From Terfezia claveryi (Eukaryota; Ascomycota; Pezizomycetes; Pezizales; Pezizaceae), in the NCBI GenBank assembly GCA_015179025.1, contig WHUX01000074.1:124001-188000 (forward strand): 64,000 nt of DNA, written 5' to 3'. Below are positions 1-11,786 of the stretch, piece after piece. The notes under the pieces were generated by a model. That model saw only the letters and a program-made list of their open reading frames with translations. It did no database searches and had not been told where the DNA came from. Both the position numbers and the translations under genes were made by a program. Position 1 is the stretch's first letter, and every line of letters starts with the position of its first letter.

Positions 1-911
1 AAGATAAGAGCCGGATTACTGCTTTTATATATGGCAATGAAGATGGAAGTGAGAAAACTCCTGTATGGTTTATTGGCTGTTATCAAAATCTAAGATATTT
101 TAAGGATATTACTCGAGATAGTTTGGGATGTATGTATAGGTGGAATAGTACAGCTTGGAACAATTCTCTTATTATGCAGGAGTGGTTATTATGGTTTCAA
201 CAGAGAGTTGGTCAAAGGCGGGTAGTTTTACTCTTGGATAATTTCAGTGCGCATGAGTGTGCAGTTGCGGAATTAGAGGATGATACCTGCAGTTCATATT
301 GTCTGGCTACCTTCCAGGACAACATCAAAATATCAGCCGATGAATCAAGGAATTATCCGTGCCTGGAAAGCTCATTATCGTCGGTCTATGATGCGGCATA
401 TCATTCATCATGCAGAGGCTCATCCCAATGAAAATCCATACGAGTCTATCAACCTATTACATGCCATCTGTTGGGGTCTTGATGCATGGAAAACTGGAGT
501 TAAATCTTCAAGTTTGGAACACTGTTTTGCAGTGAGTCAAGTCAAGATTCATGGACCCTTCTTGCCCGACATTAATCCAGAGATTAATGATATGCCTGAA
601 GTTGAGGAGGAAATCCTGGAGTGCATCCGAGTTGTACACCCGGGTCTACAGCTTTCACGCTCTGAATTACAGCATCAATTTTTTCCTTCCCCTACTGAAG
701 TTGTTGAAGATCCGATCACTGATATTGAAGATGCACTCCTGGCAACCTATCTTCCTACTGAGGCCTATGATCCAGTTCATACCGGTATGGACCAGGCTAT
801 TCAGGTATAGACCGAATCTCGCAACGGACCAGAACATATATATATGTCCATTGGCAATCTGGGGTCTGTGCCCAAATGGAACTACTTTTATCGAGGGTGG
901 GATATCCACTG
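1..911 (+). mobile_element. Pogo/Fot1-type DNA transposon, right part
   Basis: The remnant starts before the window and holds a broken transposase (3-810). Its probable right terminus is at 911, where the sequence ends in ATATCCACTG; read inward on the minus strand this gives CAGTGGATATCCCACCCTCG, a CAGTG-type terminus usual for pogo/Fot1 elements. The two bases after it are TG rather than the expected TA target duplication, so the outer edge may be mutated. The left terminus is outside the window. Confidence 0.7.
3..810 (+). pseudogene. Pogo/Fot1-type DDE transposase, 5'-truncated by the window and frameshifted
   Basis: The frame open from base 3 encodes the DDE core, including VLLLDNFSAHE, the strand with the second catalytic Asp. 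Around 280-290 similarity moves to another frame, which continues as AVHIVWLPSRTTSKYQP, then MNQGIIRAWKAHYRR, to a stop at 810. That is the conserved block around the third acidic residue. In this family the block reads QPxDQGII, but here the Asp is Asn (AAT), so the third catalytic residue is lost as well as the frame. The first acidic residue and the CENP-B-like DNA-binding region would lie before the window. The gene cannot make an active transposase. Assignment to DDE_1/pogo is by motif; the subfamily was not determined. Confidence 0.85.
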
Positions 912-1553
912 TGTATAGGTTTGCAAGTCCAGTAGCGCCATTTCGGTGACCGCCGAACCACTTGTCAGCACCATAGCAGTTTCTGGCATTGTGTACCACG
1001 ATGGTGTAGTTGCTCAACTGGTCATTTAAGTTTGCTCCGTTGTTCCATTTGGTTGTCGTTTCTCTCTTTAATTGTGACTACACTCTTGGAGCATTCCTAA
1101 TTCTAAAAACATGACCTTTATACACAAAATAACTGGAAAGGGCCCTAAGAAGGTGATGCTACGTCTGCTAAGGGTAGGTATAACAAACCTGTTTGAATAT
1201 ATCTAATTTGCGGTAGTCAGTGTGGTAAAATGATGTGATAATGTAGTGGAAAATTGGTATGATAAATCTGATTGTCATATCCCGCGTATAATTTGAAGGA
1301 GGAGTTCAGAATGTGACTAGCAATTCATTATTTTGAAGAGTTAGGTGATTTTATTATTCTGTTTGCACGATTTACAAGTGGGTTGGCTCTGTTGCTGCCA
1401 GGAATTGTTAATCGTTTTGGTATTTAGTAGACCGGCAGGGACAAATTTTTTTTTTGGATTTCTTTTATTTTTTTTTAACATAAACCATTACCCATATTTG
1501 ATTATGGCAAGCAATGCTCAGCCATGCATTTTACGGCATAAGCTACTTGCATT
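912..1553. other. Intergenic, no gene seen
   Basis: AT-rich sequence with stops in all frames. It contains a poly-T/poly-A stretch near 1446-1480 but no recognisable motif. It separates the pogo remnant from the LINE fragment. Confidence 0.5.
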
Positions 1554-1826
1554 GTGTCCGTGGTTTTCCATTACGACAATAGCCAACTCCCACATTGCGC
1601 CACCATCAGCACCAACAAAATTCAAGCCAGGCCAGATGAACGCTGGATCGAGGAGGACAACAAATCAAGCGGAGCCCAGATCGTGGGAATTCGCTGGTTG
1701 ATGCAAGAGCACAGGAGAGCCGGAAAGATGGCATCGTCACTGGTGAAGGAGAGGATCAACCCCGACCAGGGGCTCCGCATGGGAAGGAGATTCTTCCGTA
1801 CCACAGTATACGATTGGAGCAGATGA
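1554..1826 (+). pseudogene. LINE ORF1 (gag-like) fragment
   Basis: The translation contains RWIEEDNKSSGAQIVGIRWL, a basic EHRRAGKMASSLV block, and GLRMGRRFFRTTVYDWSR before a stop at 1824-1826. I recognise this arrangement (WIEEDN, then RWL, then a basic K-x-ASSLV block, then LRMGRR) from ORF1 proteins of fungal Tad1-type LINEs, where it precedes the CCHC knuckles. A diverged version of the same block occurs at 59470-59650. There is no plausible start codon or knuckle here, so this is a relic. Confidence 0.6.
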
Positions 1827-2179
1827 GAGAGATGAGATCCCCCTACCAGCGCTTATAATGAGTCTTTGTTTTTCCACCTGCGAGAATTTCGGCGGAGGGT
1901 CTTTTACCAGCACTTCTTCTCTTCCACTTGCGAGATGTTTCATTCACAGGCCGTAAGGCATCCTTTCGTTACGAGTTCAGTTTCCAGGTCGAGGCCTAGT
2001 CAGGCCCCCGGGTCATCAGATTATCCGTTAATGACAGCATGGGGCCTCGTCCTGTACATTTATTTAGTTATTTGTATTTATTCTTGCGTGGTTCTGGCAG
2101 ATTAACTTGCCTTAACCTTGAATCCACCCGGGCTTCTAGGTGGCTCCTCATGGCCCCCCGATGGGGCCGCATAGGAGTA

Positions 2180-2637
2180 CAGTGGTGTCTCGATATAAGC
2201 AACCCCATCGGGATTGGCAGCGAGTTTCTTATAACGCGAGGTTTCTTATATCAAGATACATACAAAAAAAACTAGGAAATGTCTGAGTGGGGTATAAAAG
2301 GCGAATGGGAACCTTCGGTGGCATTATAACGCTTCAGACAGAACATCTATTTTGCTAGAGCTGATGTAGGGAGAATAACACCTTGGATGCTTTATTGTGG
2401 TGTAAACTCGTTAAGAAACAACTCGCATGATGCGGGCTAATCATAGTCTGCATGAGACTACTCGCGATATAAGAAACCTGCACTTTTGTATGTATTAGTA
2501 AGCGAATACTTAAGAAACCTGCTAGTAACGAGGGTTTCTTATTTTCCCATACAAATTCCAGCGGGACCGGAGTATAGTTTCTTATATCGAGAGGTTTCTT
2601 ATATCAGGGGTTGCTTATATCGATCGATACACCACTG
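2180..2637. mobile_element. 458-bp pogo-type MITE inserted in the LINE tail
   Basis: The left end reads CAGTGGTGTCTCGATATAAG and the right end, on the minus strand, reads CAGTGGTGTATCGATCGATA. Both continue into ATAAGCAACCCC. The element is flanked on both sides by TA (2178-2179 and 2638-2639), the pogo/Tc1 target duplication. Subterminal copies of GTTTCTTATAT occur near both ends in opposite orientation. It has no coding capacity, so it would be non-autonomous. Removing it and one TA gives GGAGTAACAAGTATT, which matches the uninterrupted LINE tail at 10795-10810. Confidence 0.88.
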
Positions 2638-2666
2638 TAACAAGTATTAAATAAAAAAAAAAAAAA

Positions 2667-4200
2667 TGTTCCGCCACCATAGCTCAAGACCTGCTGTTTC
2701 CTCCACTGACAATTGTACCTGCCACATCCACCGCCCGAATTAATAGGCTATGACTAGCGAGGAAAAACCTTGTGATATTTTCTCCCATATCATTAAAGCC
2801 AGCCCATTGCGGTGCGCCGTATTGCATGATCGCGCCGATAACTTGGCCAAAGGCGCGCATTGCAATGACACCGCAATGAAGGTGTGGGTTGTCCTCTCTT
2901 CCATCTGTAAGTCTGAGGCACAACTTTTTGTGAATTTGGGAGCCAGTTTTAAAGTCTACCAGCATCCAGTTCTGCTCGGTAGGATAGTAACCAAGTAAAA
3001 GAAGTTCATTTCATTCAATGTGTGCTGCCCGAGATTGATGCTGGTAGCAGCGGTACTTAAGGGGCGTTCTTGGTGACATGTGATATATGGTGTCGAGTCC
3101 AATTAATACAGTACACTACGAAATCAGACGCCGTGCAAGAATAGCTAGCTATACGGTAGGTCTCGGGTGTCGATGCTTCAGTAGAACTCGCGCTGCAATC
3201 ATTGCTTACCATATGCTGTAACACATCCAAGGGCAACATGGTTCCTGGAATCAATCCAGATGGCAACGTGATATCCAAGGTCAGAGTGGTAGGCCGGTGG
3301 TTGCAATTGTGGATAGGATTATGAATTATGGAACAACTTCTATGCATAGTGGGAAATGAGGCACTCCGGGCAGGAGACCGGATACAAACGGCGACCCTCT
3401 TTCAGAACCTCCTCGTATGAAATATAAGGGATCCGCGAAGGGATGAGTTCCCGCATTCGGGCTTCTCAAAACCCTGTCAGCCTCGACAATCTTGGATCTG
3501 CATTGACCAATTTGAGAGCACAGTCAACTTATTTGGAATATTCGAAGCAACGCAAAAATGCTTCGTATTAGCCTATATAGAACAGGACATACGGAAGTTT
3601 ATAAGTCCGTGGCGGCACCAAGAGCGAGTGTTCGTTGATTATTCACAGGCAGGGAGATAAGGCTGGGAAACAATCTAGGAAATCTGATTCAAAAGCCAAG
3701 ATCTCTGCACAACGATATACTGTCCTCCAGAAAAGCCAGATTGTTGTTTGCCCAGCAGAGGAACCTCATTCTCGTAGGGCAAAACAAGATCCATTAGTAG
3801 TCCTCGGGAAGCAGTGAGCCTTAGGTAAATCACTCTGATTCTTTATAAGATTGTTGAGCTTATGATTTATCTCCGCCTTCATCGGCAGCCCAGCTGGAGA
3901 AAGGCTGATAAAGTCAAATGGACTTTCGAGGCCGAACGGGGCGATGTAGCGAGCAATCTTCGGCATGACATGGAGTGGGGTGTTTTTGACCTATCAAAAT
4001 ATCGTATCCTTTTTGTTTAACACGCTCGATGATCAGAAGAAATGAGAGGGTAAAGTTTTCACTTGCCAGAATTTGCAGGACGAAAGGCCCTCGTGGTCAC
4101 TGGTGATTCGTTCAGTTTCTGCAGTCAGTAGCTTTGAGGGAGCGGGTTCCTTTGGTTTCTGAATAAGACAACAAAGCGATACTTTGAAACCGCACGCCAC
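2667..4200. other. Intergenic with unassigned ORF-like stretches
   Basis: Two minus-strand stretches (2684-2965 and 3057-3347) stay open for about 93 and 96 codons. They could be exon relics, but I recognise no family and see no convincing splice sites joining them. Nothing else stands out. Confidence 0.3.
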
Positions 4201-4434
4201 AGCACCAGTACCAACACCGAAACCGGGTACTTAAGCGCCAACAAGCTAGCAGAGACCGCTGACGTTTTCAAATACACAACACACCAGAGCTTTCAGCTTT
4301 CGATCCCCAAGGCAACACCAGTCAAGGCTGGAGTGGAGGATCTGGAGGAGGTTGCTGGAAAACTTGAGATAAATGATGAAAAGGAAGAGGACGGTAGCTT
4401 GGTCTTCAGCTCGGAGGTGGAGATCACAGGCTGA
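4201..4434 (+). pseudogene. Unidentified coding remnant, C-terminal part
   Basis: A frame without ATG runs about 77 codons to a TGA at 4432-4434 and looks protein-like. It has a hydrophilic acidic tail (LEINDEKEEDGSLVFSSEVE) preceded by SFQLSIPKATPVKAGVEDLE. Codon use is richer in G and C than in the surrounding AT-rich DNA. The start is absent and the upstream sequence is not open, so it may be the last exon of a decayed gene. I cannot assign a family. Confidence 0.3.
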
Positions 4435-7150
4435 TGAGGGGAAGCCTTGGGTGGAAAATTACGACGCTAGTTGCACTTTTTCTTCCCTCTAACCGGAGTC
4501 GGTTTCGAGTACGCTAGCTGGTGTTGTGGTGGTGGTGAAAAGTTGAATAATTCCATGGTCATGATCTAATAGAAAAAGGTGTAGTTAGAGGGCCTGATGA
4601 AGAATGTGAAGGAGGAGAACTAGGAGCTCATTAACTCAAATGAAGAGCCGGTGGCAAGGTTTAAACCAGTTCGAGATGCGACGGGCTCAGGGCTGATACA
4701 GTTGGGATACCTGGGCGGTATACCCCAATCATCAAGTTCTCGCTCTGGATGAGGAAGCTGAACATCTGAATGAGGAATGCGGGAAACTCAACCAGTGTTG
4801 TATTATGAGCTTCTGATTGATTATAGCTACATTCCCTGCTAGCACACTCTCAAAAATCTGACTGAGAGTGGCCTATTGCTCAAGTTAATAGAGTTTAGTA
4901 AACAATGCTACAGATATGAGCTACTTAACTGTGGGTTAAGTTACTGCTAGTTACTTACTGGGTGTACAAGATAGTAGTTTACTGTGGAACCTAAGTACAA
5001 TTATCTCTTATGTTTCAGAGTGGGCACACCACTACAGGAACTCCTACATTCCAAACATTTGCTATCTTTGCCCTAATGTTGTATCCAATACCTGAATGGT
5101 GTTACATTAAATGCACACGCAATGCGAATTATGATCTATAATTATCTAGGCACCCCAACAGTGTATAATTTCCACCTACAAAACTACAATTCGAGACTTG
5201 ATATAAAACCGCATACCGTTCATTCACGATAGTCATCTCCGTGGTCAGGTTCCTAATAACAAAAGCAACTTCCACCTAAGAGGAAAATACAGGATCCACC
5301 AGATATGTGTTTTGGTAAAGGGTTTTTCTCGCGCTCAGCGTCAACTCAAAGTTCCTCCAGCTCCGTGGATTCAATAGCGAGACGGGCCCAAATGCTGTAC
5401 ATTTTACAACATAGCAGCCTTTTCCCACTTCCTCCAGGAGGTGGGCTCCATTTTGCTTATTCTACCACAATGACGGAGAATGTTCCTACATGAGCGTGTT
5501 TGGATTATGAGCCACCTCAATATCCGTCAACTCGATTGTCACGGCGGAAAGGATGCTTAATTTCAGAAACATAGAGCTTTACTGGTTGGAAGTCGCTGTG
5601 TAGAATTTGAATGATCAAGTTAGGGAAGTTGGGAATCTATGATGGAATTGTGGTGTTTAGAATTTGAATGGGTGCCAGTGTTGCAGCGGGAACAAGGAGT
5701 ACCAATAATAATATAATCTCAAAATTAACACATCCAGAGCTGATACTATATTGGAAGCCTATATTCCCCTGATAAGCTCATGATGAAAACTTTTCTGGAA
5801 TATATATTGGACTGACGTTATAACTATACTCGCAACGTGGCTTGCACGTGCACGGCCTGTCCAAAATAATGTAACATGGGTTTAGCATGGGATTTTGCAT
5901 ACTCCCCAAAAAGATGCTACGATAGTTGTCTGATGTATAGGTATACTGTATTTGGAGTATGAAAAACGTACCAAAAACGGCAAAAAGCGCCCCATATTGG
6001 AAATTCAAAAAAAGTTTCAACAATCCGAGAGAGGCATAAATGCTAACTTTGCAAAGCTCTGTGCCATCCAATACTAATTCCTAGTGTCAGGATTTTTACA
6101 GTAGATTCCTTATGTGTGCTTAATTCTCAATGGATTTTGGGGGAAAGGGCGCAGTTTGGTACAAAATTAGAAGGGTGCGAACACTAGATATCAGCAGTAG
6201 TTGATTACCATACATTATGCAACATACTTAACCAAAAGCACCTAGGAATCGACTTAACCATCCATTTAACGGCTGGCGCTGAGTCATTATGCACGAATTG
6301 AGAGTCGGCAATAAGTAACCAGACTAGGAAATAAGAAGTAGCTGATTCTGATTACGGTAAGCACTAACGCCTGTCAGCATACTCCGTATACATATATTCG
6401 CAGAAAAGTTATCATGCGGGTATAGTGAGTATGTAACACCGGATGTACGCCCCAAGAAATTACATACCGCTATATGGATCAGCCCATTCCGATTTCTCCC
6501 AAATTGCCTGTTTCGGACAAATCGCACCAGAAGGACCGCGCCCCTTAGACTAGGAAACTAGCAACCAGACAAGTATCGTGACGGTTCTTATATACTGTGC
6601 ATATCTACGGAGTATGTAAGTAGGTATTCATATAAATCTAAAGACCATGCATATGTACAGTGCATATTGGATCTTTGTACCTACCTACTTACTCGGCCGT
6701 CAATGAAATAGATGATGACAGCAACCTGACACCGCATTCCCTCTGCGGCAACTGGAGGGCCCTCGAAAAATAACACCTGGGGTCAACCGGGCTTTTGGAC
6801 GTGGGAATTAGGATAAAGACTGGAAAGCCGAGTTCTCCGTCTTCACCTAGGCCGTGTGAAACGAGCAAAACCGAACAGTACATCAGGTACATCGTAATGC
6901 GCCTCTTGCCAACAATGAATGTATTCCTGGTATCTAAGAGGGGATTCAATACGAGAAAATATGATTTAAATACTGTACAACAAGGAAAGAAAGATGTAAA
7001 AAAAAAAAAACCATATCATTTCGTACTTTTCTACACCCACACGGTTTGCTTGCAATCGTGCCAAAATTGTTACAAGTGATAGAACAGCAGAGATAATATA
7101 AATTTGCACAAGAAGGAAATCCCCACCTATTATTCCAGTACTCGGCCTAG
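4435..7150. other. Gene-poor AT-rich spacer
   Basis: No ORF with recognisable similarity. There are several copies of TACTCCGTA/TACGGAGTA-like words (for example near 6380 and 6610) and a run of A at 6998-7011. It lies downstream of the amylase 3' end. Confidence 0.5.
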
Positions 7151-8682
7151 TTATGACAATAATATCTCCGGCTGGCCATTACTCACGACCACACAGATAT
7201 TACCGCTTCTGTCTACCGTGTACGTTGCCCACCCCAAAGCACTCTTAAATACCGTACCTGGTGCAACATTTGTGTTGAAGCAGTGGGTCCCGCTGGTTCC
7301 ACTTCCGCCATTGGTAGTCAAAACAACAAGCTTTCCGCCAGCACGGCTGAACGCATAGGCATCACCAGTGACATAGAGATGGGAATGGTCGTTGGCACCC
7401 AATCCTCCCACGGCCCTCTTCGCGGCCATGGCCTTTTGGATCCAAGTGTAAAGGTCTCCGTTGGTAGCCCATCCACTTCTCCACATATCCTCGCGGTTGG
7501 CGGGGTCATTGCCGCCGGCGTAACCTTGCTCAGTTCCACCATAAAGGATTGGGATACCACGGGCGAGGAGAGTATAGGCCAGTGCGTTCTTAAGGGCAGT
7601 CCAGTCGGAGTTGACATTGAGGAAACGTACAACGTCGTGGTTGTCGATGAAGGTTCCGAGCAGCTCTGGACGGAGGAATCTGGAACTGACTGCGTTGTGT
7701 TGGTCAACGAGAGTTTGTGGGTTCGCTTTGCGCGCATAGACGTCGGTGATAGAGTAGTACATGGGGAAGTTGAGCAAACTATTCATGTAGCCCTGGTAAG
7801 GGCCGACATAAGCCGGGTCGCCGTTGTAGACCTCACCAATTGTGAAGACACCAGCTGCGTTGGTGAATCCAGGCCAGAAGTCCTTTTCAACGTGCTTGAC
7901 AGTGTCTAAACGGAGACCATCGATGGAGTAGGTGCTGACAAGGTTCTTGATCCAGCTTTGGAAAATACTCCTGACACCGCTGTCCCTGGTGTTGATGTCT
8001 GGGAGATCACCGGAAATACGACAGTATTCGACGTTACCCTGATCGTTAAAGTTAGTGCTGACGCAGTAGTTGTGGAAATAGCTGGAGTTGTTGAAAGGTG
8101 TGAAGTTCTCGAAGGTGTCACGACCCATGTGATTGGTAACGATGTCAACCATGATATACATTCCCTTCGAGTGGGCGGTATTGATGAGAGACTTCAGATC
8201 GTCGGAAGAGCCATAATTGGTATTGAGTTTATAGATATTTTTGGCCCAGTAACCATGGTAACCACCATCGGTGTCTATTAATTAATATTCCTATAATTAG
8301 TACGAAGGTAATTACTTGGAGATTGGAATAGAGACTCACTCTCAACAATTGGTGTAATCCAAACAGCATCAAATCCCATATTCTTAATGTAGTCGAGCTT
8401 TTGTTCCATTCCCTTCCATGTACCACCGCAATAATCTTTTAGGTTCCCACAGGCAGCAGTATCCGCAGTATTGGTTTTGGCAAATCGATCAGTGAGAACC
8501 TATCATCTCATCTCTTGTTAGCCCTCAATGAATTCTTTCATGACCGTCGAGGAATTGGAGAAAAATCGGAAACTGACGAAATAGATGGATCGTGCTTTCC
8601 ATGCCTCGCTATCAGCCGCAAGTGCTGATGGCGTAGTCATAGCCAACGCACAGGCAAATTTGAAAAGTGAAGAGAGACGCAT
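7151..8682 (-). CDS. Secreted GH13 alpha-amylase (Taka-amylase type)
   Basis: Hydrolyses internal alpha-1,4 glucosidic bonds of starch outside the cell. Model: complement(join(7151..8274, 8340..8499, 8578..8682)), 462 residues. Both introns (65 and 78 bp) are GT-AG and restore the reading frame exactly. Residues 1-23 (MRLSSLFKFACALAMTTPSA then LA) are a signal peptide. Conserved GH13 regions: DIVTNH at 132-137; GLRLDTVKH with the nucleophile Asp212; GEVYNGD with the acid/base Glu236; FIDNHD with the transition-state Asp302. The spacings 24 and 66 are close to the 24 and 67 of Taka-amylase A. WITPIVE and GGYHGYW mark the (beta/alpha)8 barrel start, and a C-terminal beta domain ends ICVVVSNGQPEILLS. 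No starch-binding module follows, as in the A. oryzae enzyme. All catalytic residues are present, so it is probably functional. It has no starch-gene neighbour here. Confidence 0.95.
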
Positions 8683-8774
8683 TGTAATTTTAACGAGATA
8701 GAGAGTAACGTAATGCAGAAAATGGGTCGATTTGTGAGGGATGAGATTTGGAATATGATTACGGTGGTCATATC

Positions 8775-8848
8775 ACTGGATTTATATGTTTGTCTTCAAA
8801 GATTCCGAAACCCCTCAGCAATTTTGATGGATTTCCCTTAAATTTCCA
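8775..8848 (-). promoter_or_regulatory. Amylase promoter: TATA-like box and AmyR-box-like element
   Basis: On the minus strand a TATA-like ATATAAAT lies about 100 bases before the ATG, followed by a pyrimidine-rich stretch (CTCTCTATCTC) close to the start codon. At 8838-8848 the minus strand reads TGGAAATTTAA. That differs in one base from CGGAAATTTAA, the core I recall for AmyR-dependent amylase promoters of Aspergillus. The first C, part of the CGG triplet, is missing, so binding is uncertain. Confidence 0.4.
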
Positions 8849-10738
8849 TAGAAATATGTGCAAAATACAACTGGGCTTTCCGACTGGCTGCCCTACCGAA
8901 AACCTCATCCCAGCTGAGAAGACGCTTGCCCTCACGCGTATGCATTTAGGATTCTTTACCTCAGTGCCCCCCTTGTAGGTAAGATACAGGGGCGGCACTG
9001 GAACTATTTTTCAAATTGGAGAAGTTGGGATGCTAATTTTTTTAGATTGATTAAGAATTTATTCTTGAGCAATGATGTTGGGACGATGCTTAGCCAAATC
9101 CCTGGTTTGGAACAGGGTCGCCGATCCCAGCCAATTCAGGATCGACAACGGAATTACCAGCGGCAGAATTCATTATGATACGACAACGTCATGGTCGAGA
9201 TCAAAATATTGACTTGAGCTAAGTAAGATGACTACAGAATTTTCAGCTGTAATTCACAGCGCCTCCGAGACCGCACCGCGGAAGTGACCATTGTATGAAT
9301 TATCTCCAAAATACGGAGTACTCATATAAAAAATTCATAAGATGTTTATTTTTATTGACTTATGTACCGTACCCCCTATTGCAATGAAGTATCTAACTAA
9401 TATTACGAGTATTAATGGTACAAGCGCAAACAAACCCCCTCTAGCCAATATTAAACCCATCCCCAAGAGTTGCTCTGTTTCTGCTTTCAAGATCTTATAC
9501 TTTCTTAGCTAACACCCCTTCAAGTGTTGTGGTTATCCAGCCAGATCTTAGATAGCAGGTTAGATCTAAAATTTAAATCCTTCTGGATAACAATTCGTCG
9601 ATATTGAGACTGCTACACCGCCAGTAAGTTACAACTCAATAAACCACAACAGTCGAAAAATAAACAAAAGAGAAAACATAAGTCTATATCTGCTCATGTT
9701 GCGAAAGGTTCATTGTCTTAAATCCCTCCCCCCTAATTCCTGCCTGGCCCCGCTTCACACTTGTACAACCGATATACACTAGTAGTAGTGGCGTTCTATC
9801 CCACGGACAGAATAGCGACAGCTCTGCAGTTGCAATCTCATCAGTACTTGCTCTATCTTTTGTCCCTGCTGTCGTCTGTTCTGGCGGTCGCTTCTCACGT
9901 TCACATGGACCATCACTCCATGTTGGAATGGTAATCCAGCAGCCGTCACCAGCCTAAGGGTTAGGTGGTTAGGTAAAGGGCCCACGGGTTGCACGGGATG
10001 GAAGTGATTAGGAATTTCGTGCGTGTTATCGATATTATTTGGTCCATGTTATGTATATAAGGGAACTATGGCTTCCCCATCTTGAGGGGATTCAGGAATT
10101 GAGCATATACTTCTCACGCACTTGTTCATATTCTTTCGTATGTTGTCGAGGCTGAGAGTCGGAGGTTTCCACAATACAATGATCCCCCTACCCTCTTTCT
10201 AGATTTGGGTTTTTTGTTGGTTGTTGTCCTTTGCTGTACATTTTATGTTTAACGTTTAGTTTTTTATGCTTTTATTATTTATGTATGCTTATACGTGTGT
10301 GTTAGTAATAGTAAGCACGTGCTGAAGCCAGATGAAAGGAGTCCAATGCCGGGGGGATGAAGAAGAGTGAAAATAGACAAGGAGAGCAGAGCGAAGAGGG
10401 AGAATAGGGCCAAAGTGAGTTGAAAGAAGTAATAAGGAAAAATCGACTCATCAATGCCCCCCTGCCCGCCTCCGAAATCCTTCAGATGCTTCCATAAGTC
10501 CTTCAGCTATAGAGTTGGTCCATCCACACAAAAGACGACATTTACCATATATATATCGTTAACGCCACCCGAAAATTCCTGACGACCCATCTTTTGGGCC
10601 CACGTACCTATAACAGGACAATGTTCGCTTCCCTTGCTTATCTAACTGCTGCCGGAGCTTTAAAGCACATAATTGCATTCATCATATTTTCGCTCAAAGG
10701 AGCCCGGCATTTTTAGAAAGAATCCGGCCTAAAGGTAC
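8849..10738. other. Intergenic, no gene seen
   Basis: No supported coding region. Near 10050-10140 there is a TATA-like stretch (ATGTATATAAGGG) that could be a core promoter, but no ORF follows it. The sequence becomes T-rich at 10200-10300. Confidence 0.4.
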
Positions 10739-10835
10739 CTGGATCTACCCGGGTTTCCGGGTGGCTCTTCATGGTCCCCTTACTGGGACCGAATAAGAGT
10801 AACAAGTATTTTATAGAAAAAAAAAAAAAAAAAAA
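10739..10835 (+). mobile_element. 5'-truncated LINE 3' tail with poly-A
   Basis: About 97 bases match the 3' end of the LINE at 58.84 kb: CTACCCGGGTTTCCGGGTGG, GGACCGAATAAGAGTAACAA, then GTATTTTATAG and a poly-A of about 19. No clear target duplication was found. Confidence 0.75.
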
Positions 10836-10844
10836 GATTGCGGC

Positions 10845-10890
10845 GGGCCTCTCATGGTAATCTGGCCCTGTTAATGACAGTTTGGGGGCT
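10845..10890 (+). mobile_element. LINE 3'-UTR fragment
   Basis: The stretch GGGCCTCTCATGGTAATCTG followed by GTTAATGACAG resembles the module that lies upstream of the LINE tail at 2000-2050 and 58650-58690. It sits directly after the poly-A of the previous tail, so two partial LINE copies abut. Confidence 0.45.
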
Positions 10891-11487
10891 CCGCTTCACT
10901 TGAGTTGTTTTTCATATCGTCATAAGTCCATATCTGTTGTTGCCTTCTGGCTCTTGAGTTTTTCTATCGCGGTATACTGTATACAGAGGTCTCTCGATAC
11001 AAGCATACCGGATATAAGCATATATTGGTTACAAGCATACATTCGCCGGTCCCACTAGTAAATAATGCGTTCAGAAGAACCCCTTGGCAGGAGGGTCTTG
11101 GCATGAGACTAAAATAAGCATATTTGGGATACTTATTTTTTTCGCTTAGTCACCAACATATGCTTGTGTCGAGAGAAGCGCTAAACCTCAAATAGGTTCT
11201 TATCGATAAGAAATTACCCCGCAGAATTGCATATCCTGAGAACAATCTTAATGCGATAACAACTGAATCCTTTGATCGAGGGTCGCTCAATCTTGAACGA
11301 ATATTTTCGGCTTAGAACGTCGATTAAGTACAATTTTCAATTTAATCGCTTGATTATTTTAAGATTTATTCGTACTTATTGACTTACGAGGAATTTCCAG
11401 AGATGCTATGGTTTCGGGATTTGGGGAATATCGGCATTGGGATGGGGGTACCATTACAAGACATAGACAAAACGGAAGTCAAAAAAA

Positions 11488-11607
11488 TCTTCAACACCAG
11501 GGATTCCTACGTGGTCACCCACTGCAGTACTAGCCCGGCGATCTAAAGCTTCGATATGGCAGAGCGAACGGGATGCCTCTTTTTCTTCAGTCTATGGTCG
11601 TAAATGT
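11488..11607 (-). rRNA. 5S rRNA-like unit 1 in element A (variant)
   Basis: Read on the minus strand it starts ACATTTACGACCATAG and contains GCATCCCGTTCGCTCTGCC and GTGGGTGACCAC, then GGAATCCCTGGTGTTG, followed at once by seven T. These are the 5' end, helix III, the box C region and the 3' end of fungal 5S rRNA, and the length of 120 nt is right. Helix II pairs CTGAAG with CTTTAG through one wobble. Helix I has one mismatch, so this unit looks more decayed than the other two. It may be a pseudogene. Confidence 0.75.
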
Positions 11608-11786
11608 CAAATGATGATGCACTCTCGATTTTATGTCAGCTATGCACTCTCAAATTAGCTTTATCAGGCTTAATATCGTAGTCTGGTTGGCACAAGCCCC
11701 TCGTACGAAAACCACATAACAAACCGAGTAATCAGCATCCTGATGATTATATACCGTAGCTAAGTGCTGTGAGAAAATAAAAAAAA

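Larger units (their letters stand above)
1554..2666 (+). mobile_element. Internally deleted Tad1-type LINE copy, split by a MITE
   Basis: The copy joins a piece of ORF1 (about 1554-1826) directly to the LINE 3' untranslated tail. Tail landmarks are GTTAATGACAGCATGGGGCC (near 2030), GGCAGATTAACTTGCC (near 2095) and GGCCGCATAGGAGTA. The same landmarks end the larger LINE at 58.6-58.84 kb. All of ORF2 is missing. The tail is cut at 2179 by a 458-bp MITE and resumes at 2640 with ACAAGTATTAAAT and a poly-A run ending about 2666. The 5' boundary is uncertain and no target duplication was found. Confidence 0.75.

Noticed and set aside
7283..7909. 208-codon plus-strand frame over the amylase
   Set aside because: It is the antisense shadow of the GH13 exon. 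The minus strand carries the signal peptide, catalytic residues and introns.
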